In this document: in pieces, positions 1-7,546 of the stretch | Position numbering within the stretch: position 1 is the stretch's first letter | How the letters are laid out: every line of letters begins with the position of its first letter | DNA from: Isotricha intestinalis | Taxonomy: Eukaryota; Ciliophora; Litostomatea; Vestibuliferida; Isotrichidae | Assembly (NCBI GenBank): GCA_023807065.1 | Contig: JAJJLU010000797.1 | Coordinates: forward strand, 1-18,510 | Direction: 5' to 3' | DNA length: 18,510 nt | Notes under the pieces: generated by a model | The model's input: only the letters and a program-made list of their open reading frames with translations | The model's database searches: none | What the model was told of the DNA's origin: nothing | Translations under genes and position numbers: made by a program

Positions 1-35
1 AATCCCCAATCCCCAATCCCCAATCCCCAATCCCC
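1..35. repeat. Telomere-like tandem repeat, 5 x AATCCCC
   Basis: Five uninterrupted copies of a 7-bp unit occupy the first 35 bases and stop sharply at ACACTATTTG. The C-rich strand reads inward, as at the left end of a linear chromosome; the complementary strand is (GGGGATT)n, which can also be written TTGGGGA. This is close to, but not the same as, the ciliate TTGGGG unit and the common TTAGGG/TTTAGGG units. The G-run, the sharp edge and the position at the very start of the sequence support a telomere. An internal short tandem repeat cut by the window boundary is the alternative. Confidence 0.8.
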
Positions 36-1193
36 ACACTATTTGTTAAAAAATAAATTGTCGAAAATTTTTATTAAATTTAAAAAAAATTTTTTAATCA
101 TATATTGGGAAAATTCATAAAAGTTTTTCTTTTATTTTTTAAAAAAAATTTATGAATCATAAAAAAACGAACTTTTGGGAATAATAAACTATTATTTTAT
201 GATAATTAAAACATGTATTATTATTATATTTAACAGAATAGTAACTAGATTATATGAATCACCTATAAATATGAATTTATCAAGTTTTATGATATTCTAA
301 ATATTTCAAAATATTAAATAAATTCTAAAAATACTAAATGAATGAATTTTTTATATCTTTTTAAATTGAAAAACGAATAAACAAAAAGAGATTTTTAATT
401 TTTCTCCAAATCAATCACTCTTCAATCATTTAAAAAATTATGTTTAATTCGAAAATAATAATTTGTTTATAAATCAATGCTTAATTAATTCTTTTACAGA
501 TTATAGTATTTTATATTTTAATTAAACATTAATTTTTTTATTTTTTATGGTTAATAGTGAAATATTTTAATAATTAATCTAAAAAATTTTTTTTAAATTA
601 CATTCAAAATTTTATTAAAATAAAAGTGTTATAAACTAAAGTTAGAGAAAAATTAGAGAAAAAAGGAAAAAATCATCGAATATTTATTATGAAATATCAT
701 TACTATAATTATTTTAAAAAGTGTTTGAATATTATAAAATAAAATTTAATTGTGAAAAAATTACTGAATTTCAGATTATTCTGTTATAAATGTAAGTATA
801 GTGATTCAGTATAAAATTTTATGTAAGTAGAAATATTAAATTAAAATAAATATCACACATTTATAATAATGAAAACCACAAAATGATAAAAATGAAAATT
901 ATTATTTTTAATTTTAATAAATGTATTAAAATAAAAGGAAAATATATTTTTATTTTTATCAATGTTAAACTTTATTATATTGAAATACTTTAATCTCATA
1001 AATCATAAATCTCATAATAAATAAATAAATTTATATAATTAAAATGATCACCCCCAAAATCGTAAAATAATAATAATTATTTAAATTTATGATTTATTTT
1101 TCATAAGATTTCTTATTGTGATAATAAATATTTAATAATTATAATATTTATTTTTTATTTAATATATCTAACTATATTAAAATTATAAGAAAA
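36..1193. other. AT-rich subtelomeric stretch without a gene
   Basis: Roughly 1.16 kb of A/T-dominated sequence with stops in all frames. I see no coding remnant, no tRNA-like cloverleaf and no long tandem array, only short direct repeats such as CATAAATCAT/CTCATAATAA near 998-1020 and a 9-bp inverted repeat (ATTCATAAA ... TTTATGAAT) near 113-157. The last part before base 1194 is A-rich, as is usual just upstream of start codons in this window. The distance from the chromosome end to the first gene is short and there is no visible subtelomeric repeat family. Confidence 0.6.
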
Positions 1194-2455
1194 ATGGGAA
1201 ACCAAAACACAGGTCTTCGTGAATCACAAATTATGCAAATATCATTATTTAACCCAACACTCTTCATAGGAGAACCATTAACAGGAAAAATAATATTAAA
1301 AGTCTCCTCACCTCTTCAATTTCGTGATATATCACTTTACTTAACAATAGGAGAAGGATGGTATCATGAAACTGAAGATTCAAATAACAATAAAATAGTT
1401 TTTGAAGAATGTAATTATGGAACATTATTTCAAATTCCAATTAATGTTCGTCAAGTTTTAAATCAAAATACAGAAATAATATCTCTTCCAACAAATATAT
1501 ATGAAATTCCCTTTATAATGTATACTAATACTATTCCTTTTCCTTCAGTAGAATATCCTAGATATAGTACTAGAGGTTATGTAAGATATATTTTAACTTC
1601 TGAATTAATTGGTTATACCCAACCTGAAGTTTGTGATGCTTTTTTACATTTAAAAACTTTACCTTTAAGTTTAAATACTCCTTTAACTTCTTTTTCTGAA
1701 GTCACTGTTTATAAATGGGGACTTATGGGAAAAGGTAAAACTTCTTTAAGTTGTTCTATTCCTAAAAATACTTATTATATTGGAGAAAATATTCCTATTG
1801 CTTGTATTGTTGATAATACTAAAGGAGATATGAAGGTTACTTCAATTAAAATTAGTATTCATAGAATAGTTCATTTTATTCCTTCTAAACAACCAAAAAA
1901 TATGATTATGATGAAAGTATTGCATCAAAAGAATTTAAATGTAATGTTGAAAAAGGGACTAAACAAAATATAAGTTGTTCAATTGAAATGAGAGATAATA
2001 ATTTAAGTAAACATTCAGTAATGGGAAGACCAGAACCATTGACTAGTAAAGATGATATTAATTTATTTGTTCCTACTTGTTTATCAAATTTAGTTAAAAT
2101 TGAATATAATGTTAAAGCAACTGCTTATTTTGAATCAATGACTGGAGCTGATTCAAGACCTAGATGTCAATTCCCAATATCAATCGGTCACTTTAATAAT
2201 ATGATACCTCAGCAAAATAATCCAATGCAACAACAATATCAACAACCAATGCCACAACCAAATCCTATGCAACAACAATATCAACAACCTATGCCACAAC
2301 CAAATCCTATGCAACAACAATATCAACAACCAATGCCACAACCTAATCCTATGGAACAACAATATCAACAACCAATGCCACAACCTAATCCTATGCAACA
2401 ACAATATCAAAATCAGAATTATGATCAACAAACTAATCAATATCCTAATTTATAA
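1194..2455 (+). CDS. Arrestin-domain (alpha-arrestin-like) adaptor protein, with an apparent -1 frameshift
   Basis: Reads as an arrestin fold of about 420 residues if one frameshift is allowed. Residues ~15-160 resemble the arrestin N domain (NPTLFIGEPLTGKIIL, then LPTNIYEIPFIMY and YSTRGYVRYILTSEL, matching the family's 'F..GE..G.i', 'LP..y.iPF' and 'RY.v' signatures). The C domain begins at about 170 (GKTSLSCSIPKNTYYIGENI) and continues as CNVEKGTKQNISCSIEM in the other frame. The first frame runs 1194-1973 and the second is open from 1889 to 2455; they join naturally in the six-A run at 1892-1897, so one extra A or a -1 slip restores one protein. The N-terminus MGNQNT fits an N-myristoylation consensus. 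The C-terminal tail is a Pro/Gln/Met/Tyr repeat. Arrestins of this kind link membrane cargo to ubiquitin ligases and coats; that role is inferred. A young pseudogene or an assembly indel are alternatives. Confidence 0.7.
2219..2410 (+). repeat. 42-bp coding minisatellite (14-residue Pro/Gln/Met repeat)
   Basis: Four complete 42-bp units at 2219-2260, 2261-2302, 2303-2344 and 2345-2386, followed by a partial fifth unit to about 2410. Each encodes NPMQQQYQQPMPQP, with one Q-to-E change in unit 4 and a few third-position changes (CCA/CCT). The near-identity at DNA level points to recent expansion by slippage or unequal exchange. It forms the tail of the arrestin-like protein; such Gln/Pro/Tyr-rich tails are typically disordered. 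The antisense open frame over the same bases is a by-product of the repeat. Confidence 0.95.
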
Positions 2456-2682
2456 AAGTGTTATTTTTTCTTTCTTTCATATGTTATTTATTGATGATAA
2501 ATATTTGAGTTGGTTTAAAAATTAAAAAAATTAAAAAATTTTATGATATTTGAAAATTAAATTTTTTTTTTCTAATTAAACAATATTTAAAATTAAATTT
2601 ACTAAACTCAACTTTTAATAAAAAATACTATTATGTTTATTTTAGATAATTAAACATAAGGATTTTAATTAATTGTAAAAAA
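2456..2682. other. Short spacer between arrestin-like gene and membrane-protein gene
   Basis: A/T-rich spacer of 227 bp holding the 3' flank of the arrestin-like gene and the upstream region of the membrane-protein gene, which are in tandem. No gene or clear structured RNA is visible. The last bases before the next start are TAAAAAAATGG, the A-run plus ATGG context shared by several starts in this window. Confidence 0.5.
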
Positions 2683-4644
2683 ATGGGAAAATGTTGTAGA
2701 TTTGTAAAGCAAGTAATAAAAGGATGTGATTGCTTTGGAACAGTGATTACTTTTAGAATAAATGATAATATTGAATATAAATCTTTAATGGGTGGAATCT
2801 TAACATTATTTTTTTTTATAAGTGCTATAATATATGTAACATATATGTCATATTATTTTGCCTTAAGAAAAAATGTTGATTTTATTTTTTCCAAAAAAAC
2901 AATAAATGACCAACCTTTTTTAAATTTAACTCAAATTGGATATAGATTTGCATTTGGAGTTCAATTTATGGAAGATGATTCGTCTGCTGTTTTAAATACT
3001 TCAAAATATTTTAATTATTCAATTAGAGAAGTCCAAATATTTAACAGTGAAACTCATATAGAAACTCCAATTGGAATTAAATTGTGTGATGAAAGTGATT
3101 TTAGAAATGAAGTAAATAGAACTTTTAAATTAAGAGGTCTTTCAAAAATGTATTGTCCAATATTAACAAATATTAATTATACAGTTGAAGGGACTATGAT
3201 GGATCCTTATTATAAATATATTAATTTGGAAATTTGGTTGACTGATTATTCTTTAAAACACTTTGATGAACTGCAAAATTATGTTGATATTCATCCATTA
3301 GAAATGAGTTATTATTTCTTGGATAATGCAATTGATTATGAAAATAGAAATAAACCACTTCCCAATTTTTTAAATTATTTATTTAAAGGACTTGATATTG
3401 GTTATGAAAAAGATGTTGAAATAATAAAATCTCCAATGGAATTTTCTAATGATGAAAATATAATAATTAATAACCCAAAAAAAATATTTGGAGCCACTAT
3501 TGATAATCATGTTGATTCTTTTCATGCAATTTTAGAACCAAATGAATTAGGTCAGACAATGGTTGGTAAATATATAGTTAAAGCTTCTCCAATAATGTTT
3601 TCTTTAACAAGGTCTTATCAAAAATTACCTTCTTTTGTTGCTGAATTATCTGGTCTTTTAGAACAAGCTTTAATAATTATATTATTAATTATTCATTTCT
3701 TTGAAAGACAAGCTATTGACAATAAATTAATTAAAAAAATGCTAAAATTTCAAGGTTGCAATAATTATAATGTTAAATATTTACTTCATATTTTTAACAA
3801 TGAAAACAGTAATGATAATCATGTTATGAAAATAATAAATAAACCTAAAATGAAAATTAAAAAAAAATCATTAGGAGTTATAACACAAAAGAATAAAAAA
3901 ACTTTAAGTATATTTGATCAAGCTTTTCCTGAAGAAGAAACAAGAAAAAAAAGAAATAATTTTTTTAGTGATAATGAATTAAACTCAGGATTTAAATTAA
4001 AAAAAGATAAGTTAGACAATACAGGAGATAATATAGATAATAATCAAATAAATAATTCCTTTATAAATAATGATAAAAAATTAAGTTCAAGTAGAAATTT
4101 CATTGAAAGTATATCTTCAATAAATAATCCATCTTCAAATAAAAATATCATTGAATCAAATAAGGATTATACTTATCAAAATTCAAAACCTACATTAATA
4201 ATAAATAAAAAAAAAGAAGAAAATTTTGCAGAATTAGGAGTCATTCAAGCTTTATGGAGCAAATGCTTTTTTTGGGCAAATAATAAACAAGAAAGAAGAA
4301 GACTATTTTTTGATAAGGCAGAAGAAAAAATTCATTATTATTTTGATGTGTATAATTATATTAAAAAAATGCAAGAAGTTGATTTATTGGTTTATTCTTT
4401 ATTTGATGATGAGCAAGTTAAATTGATTGATTTTTTATCAAGACCACCTTTGAAAATAACTCCTAGGGAAATGGATATTTATAATGAATTTGCAAATAGA
4501 CAATCTTTCAATATGAAAATTGGGAAAACACAAATTAATGAATTACACAAAGCATATAATATAATAAAAAAAAAAGACGACTTAAACTTTGAAGATTTAA
4601 AGTTATTGAGATTAGTAAATGCAGAAATAAAATTTCTTAGTTAA
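2683..4644 (+). CDS. Two-pass transmembrane protein of a ciliate-type family
   Basis: 653 residues. A short cysteine-rich N-terminus (MGKCCRF) is followed by FGTVITFRINDNIEYKSLMGG, then a hydrophobic segment at ~37-60. Residues ~61-317 form a lumenal or extracellular domain with at least five N-glycosylation sequons (NLT 81, NTS 105, NYS 111, NRT 145, NYT 165). A second membrane segment lies at ~318-340. A basic, Asn/Ser-rich cytoplasmic tail (~345-515) follows, ending in a conserved block at ~545-590 (YYFDVYNYIKKMQEVDLLVY, LFDDEQ, then SRPPL). The N-terminal 'F...Y.S..GG..T' plus TM and the C-terminal 'L.V...I.K.QE.D.L...L.DE.Q' blocks are what I recall from large unnamed membrane-protein families of Paramecium and Tetrahymena. 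Function is unknown. The N-terminal MGKCC could be myristoylated and palmitoylated. The start is supported by the family-like N-terminus and the AAAATGG context. Confidence 0.85.
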   Translation: MGKCCRFVKQVIKGCDCFGTVITFRINDNIEYKSLMGGILTLFFFISAIIYVTYMSYYFALRKNVDFIFSKKTINDQPFLNLTQIGYRFAFGVQFMEDDSSAVLNTSKYFNYSIREVQIFNSETHIETPIGIKLCDESDFRNEVNRTFKLRGLSKMYCPILTNINYTVEGTMMDPYYKYINLEIWLTDYSLKHFDELQNYVDIHPLEMSYYFLDNAIDYENRNKPLPNFLNYLFKGLDIGYEKDVEIIKSPMEFSNDENIIINNPKKIFGATIDNHVDSFHAILEPNELGQTMVGKYIVKASPIMFSLTRSYQKLPSFVAELSGLLEQALIIILLIIHFFERQAIDNKLIKKMLKFQGCNNYNVKYLLHIFNNENSNDNHVMKIINKPKMKIKKKSLGVITQKNKKTLSIFDQAFPEEETRKKRNNFFSDNELNSGFKLKKDKLDNTGDNIDNNQINNSFINNDKKLSSSRNFIESISSINNPSSNKNIIESNKDYTYQNSKPTLIINKKKEENFAELGVIQALWSKCFFWANNKQERRRLFFDKAEEKIHYYFDVYNYIKKMQEVDLLVYSLFDDEQVKLIDFLSRPPLKITPREMDIYNEFANRQSFNMKIGKTQINELHKAYNIIKKKDDLNFEDLKLLRLVNAEIKFLS

Positions 4645-5089
4645 AATACCAATAAATCACTAAAAAAAGAAAATAAATAATATATAAAACAATTTAAGGA
4701 AAAAAAAAATTAAACAATAAACAATAGAAAAAATAAAATATATATATTTTTCATTTTTGAAATACAATGAATTAATTACGAATACCATTTTATATTTTGT
4801 TAATTTATTATTTATTAATTAAAAATTATTTAATTTATTTTTATCAAATATAAATTCTTTTTCAATAAACTTATTTATTACCTAAAATTATAACCAGATT
4901 ATTTCATTAATTTAAAAACAACAAAGCTTATTATTACTTAAATTCCTTGATATTATCATAATAAATATTCGAATTATTAATAAATATTAAATATACAATC
5001 AAATATTTAAATTTATTTAATTTTATAATTTCAAAGATTAAATGTTTTGTAATACAATTAATTTACAATTATTACTTTTTATAAATTCC
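4645..5089. other. Convergent intergenic region
   Basis: 445 bp between the 3' ends of two converging genes (membrane protein on plus, EF-hand/PH kinase on minus). It is A/T-rich with several AATAAA-like words on both strands, so it probably carries both polyadenylation signals. No coding remnant, repeat array or RNA gene is visible. Confidence 0.5.
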
Positions 5090-7273
5090 TTAATACTTAA
5101 TTTTCAAATATGGATCAATTAAAGCTTCATCAATATTAATTCTGTTATTTGCATTTTTATTTAATAATTTTTTTATAAAATTAATACCTATATTAGAAAT
5201 TCCTCTATTTACTAAAATATCATAATTAGGTTCATAAAAAAGGATTTGATGAAAAATCTCTTCATTATTTTCACTGTTAAAAGGTAAACAACCCCCTAAT
5301 AATAAATAAGAAATTACTCCTAAAGACCATAAATCTATTTTTTTATCATAATTTTCTTTATTTAATACTTCAGGAGCAACATAAGTTATTGTTCCATAAG
5401 GATCATTTTTTTTTTCATTTATATACATTAATGTACTTAAACCCAAATCACTTAATACAATATTATTTATATTATTTTTTTGTAATAATAATATATTTTC
5501 TATTTTAATATCACGATGACAAATTCCTTTTTTATGTATATATGATATTATTTCACATAATTTTATAATTATTTTTTTAGCTTCTTCTTCTGGAATTAAA
5601 AAATTCCTTTCTTGTAAATAATTTAATAAAGTGTCTTCACAATATTCTAAAACTAAATAAAAGAATTTTTCATTTTCAAAATATTTATATAAATTAACTA
5701 CTTTTTTATCATTTTTACAAATTTTTAATAATTCTATTTCATTATATGTTAATATTATATCTTCGTTATCCATTTCATTTTTATCTAAAATTTTAATTGC
5801 TACTTTTTTATGAGTTTTCTTATTGTAACCTAAATAAACAGAGGCAAATCTTCCTTTTCCAATTTGATTTCCAAGAATAAATTTATCATTAAATTCTTCA
5901 AAATTTATTGCAGTTTTTAACTTTAAAACCCATTTATTTTTACTTTCATTATCAGGAGCATAATATATTTTTTCATGGCTAGAATAAACAATTGAAAAAG
6001 GATAATATAATTTTCCATTAAAATAAACAGGAATAAAATCTTCTTTAATAAAAACATTAATTAAAATATGCATTCCTTGATGTTTAAGAGAATCATAATT
6101 TGAGAAAAAATATAAGTCTTTACCACATAATTTATAATATGTTTTTTTAAATGAACCATCTCTTGAACTTTGTTTATATAAAAAACCACATTGTTGAGGA
6201 ACTATAATATCATCGAATTGTATTTTTTCTTCTTCATAATTATTTTCTTCATCACTGTCATTTAAATAATCATTTGTGCTTTTAATATTTACATATTTTT
6301 TCTCAAAATTATTCTTTAATTCCATATAATTATTATAATTATTATTAAAATCAATATCGTTTGTAAAATAAGAACTCATTGTTGTTGAATTTCTTTCAGT
6401 TGAATATTCATTTTCATTTTTCTTTATATTATTTTCAAATTTAAAAGAATTTGAATTTTCTTTTTGTGGTTCGAAGTATAAATTAGGACTTGAAAATATT
6501 GAATTTTCAATATAATGATTTTGATTCTGGAGATTATTATTTATATTATTATATTCTAATGATAAATTATTTTGATTTGCAAAAAGACTTTTCCTTCTTG
6601 AATGTGTTTCTATTTGATTTACACTATTTTTACTTGAATTAGATCGTCTTCTGTTTTCTAATTTTTCATTGTCATTTGAATTTATTTGTTTTTCATATAC
6701 ACTCAAACAGAATTTATGAAATGGAGTATTTTTCATTAAAAATAAAAGTATATGTTGATATATAATTTTATTTGAAGGATTTATAAACTCATCGTAATTT
6801 ATTGCTGATTTATTTATAAAAATTTTCTCCCAATTTAAATTTGGAAAAGGAAGATATATATTAATTAAATTTAAATCTTCTTTAGTAATATAACCATCAT
6901 TATCAAAATCACACATTTTAAATATTAATTGAGATTCTTTTTTTTGATAATAATTATCTGAGTAAATATTATATTCTTTGATATCACAATAAAATAAATC
7001 AGTAATTCCTTCAACGAAATCATCAATTAAAAGAACGTTAAATAAAGAATTATTCATTGCTTTGAATAAACTTTTAGCAATTAATAAAGGCAATGAATAA
7101 AAATTCAAAAATATTTCAAAGGTAATTCCTTTTATTTTTTCACTTTTTTTCGTGTGAATTGAAGGTGTTCTGTTTTTTAAATCTTTCCAAACTTCTCTTA
7201 AATATGATTTAAAAGATCTTTTGTCTGAATAAATTTTGTATTTTAAAATTCTATCTTGAAAATCACCTTCCAT
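5090..7273 (-). CDS. EF-hand / PH-domain / Ser-Thr protein kinase (CDPK7-like architecture)
   Basis: 727 residues. An N-terminal helical region contains one clear EF-hand loop at 122-133 (DFDNDGYITKED, with Asp at 1, 3 and 5, Gly at 6 and an acidic residue at 12); a second, degenerate hand may follow at ~150-165. An Asn-rich linker spans ~195-350. A PH domain covers ~361-456 (CGFLYKQS, KKTYYKL, HxGMHIL, with the C-terminal helix Trp in KNKWVLKLK). The kinase domain covers ~466-723: glycine loop GKGRFASV (472-479), VAIK Lys494, HRDIK with Asp588, Asn593, metal-binding DLG in place of DFG (609-611), and APE (633-635). All catalytic residues are present, so it should be active. EF-hands ahead of PH and kinase is the arrangement of apicomplexan CDPK7, not of ordinary CDPKs whose EF-hands follow the kinase. 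Calcium and phosphoinositide control are inferred from the domains. It is head-to-head with the coiled-coil gene at 7547. Confidence 0.9.
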   Translation of the reverse strand: MEGDFQDRILKYKIYSDKRSFKSYLREVWKDLKNRTPSIHTKKSEKIKGITFEIFLNFYSLPLLIAKSLFKAMNNSLFNVLLIDDFVEGITDLFYCDIKEYNIYSDNYYQKKESQLIFKMCDFDNDGYITKEDLNLINIYLPFPNLNWEKIFINKSAINYDEFINPSNKIIYQHILLFLMKNTPFHKFCLSVYEKQINSNDNEKLENRRRSNSSKNSVNQIETHSRRKSLFANQNNLSLEYNNINNNLQNQNHYIENSIFSSPNLYFEPQKENSNSFKFENNIKKNENEYSTERNSTTMSSYFTNDIDFNNNYNNYMELKNNFEKKYVNIKSTNDYLNDSDEENNYEEEKIQFDDIIVPQQCGFLYKQSSRDGSFKKTYYKLCGKDLYFFSNYDSLKHQGMHILINVFIKEDFIPVYFNGKLYYPFSIVYSSHEKIYYAPDNESKNKWVLKLKTAINFEEFNDKFILGNQIGKGRFASVYLGYNKKTHKKVAIKILDKNEMDNEDIILTYNEIELLKICKNDKKVVNLYKYFENEKFFYLVLEYCEDTLLNYLQERNFLIPEEEAKKIIIKLCEIISYIHKKGICHRDIKIENILLLQKNNINNIVLSDLGLSTLMYINEKKNDPYGTITYVAPEVLNKENYDKKIDLWSLGVISYLLLGGCLPFNSENNEEIFHQILFYEPNYDILVNRGISNIGINFIKKLLNKNANNRINIDEALIDPYLKIKY

Positions 7274-7546
7274 ATTATTTGAATATAATTAATATATTGA
7301 AAGTTTTTCTTATGTTATATTTATTTTAATATTTTGTAAAAAAGATTTAATTATATTTTTATTTTTTAATTCTAAGTAAATCAATTTAATTTAAATCAAC
7401 TAAATATTGATAAATAAATAAAAAACAAAAAAAAATGAGTATTTAAAACTATTTTCAATATATGATATATCATAAAAACCTTTAAATTATTTAATCATTT
7501 TTATTAAATTATAATTTATTCAATTAAAAATATTAAAAAAGAATAT
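7274..7546. promoter_or_regulatory. Bidirectional upstream region between divergent genes
   Basis: The kinase gene (minus) and the coiled-coil gene (plus) start 273 bp apart and face away from each other, so this segment must hold the 5' control and leader sequences of both. It is nearly all A/T, with runs such as AAAAAACAAAAAAAAATGAG near 7421-7440. No specific element can be identified by eye. Coupled expression of the two genes is possible but not shown. Confidence 0.4.

Noticed and set aside
1837..1856. A 20-bp GT...AG segment in the arrestin gene as an intron explaining the frame change
   Set aside because: Removing it would delete the arrestin-like VTSIKIS strand and misframe the following RIVHF; the crossover must lie after base 1888.
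2219..2410. CRISPR array
   Set aside because: Repeats are contiguous with no spacers, keep a reading frame, and the DNA is eukaryotic.
2180..2440. Antisense open frame over the arrestin tail repeat
   Set aside because: Its Leu/Ile/Trp repeats are the complement of the 42-bp Pro/Gln repeat; no independent coding signal.
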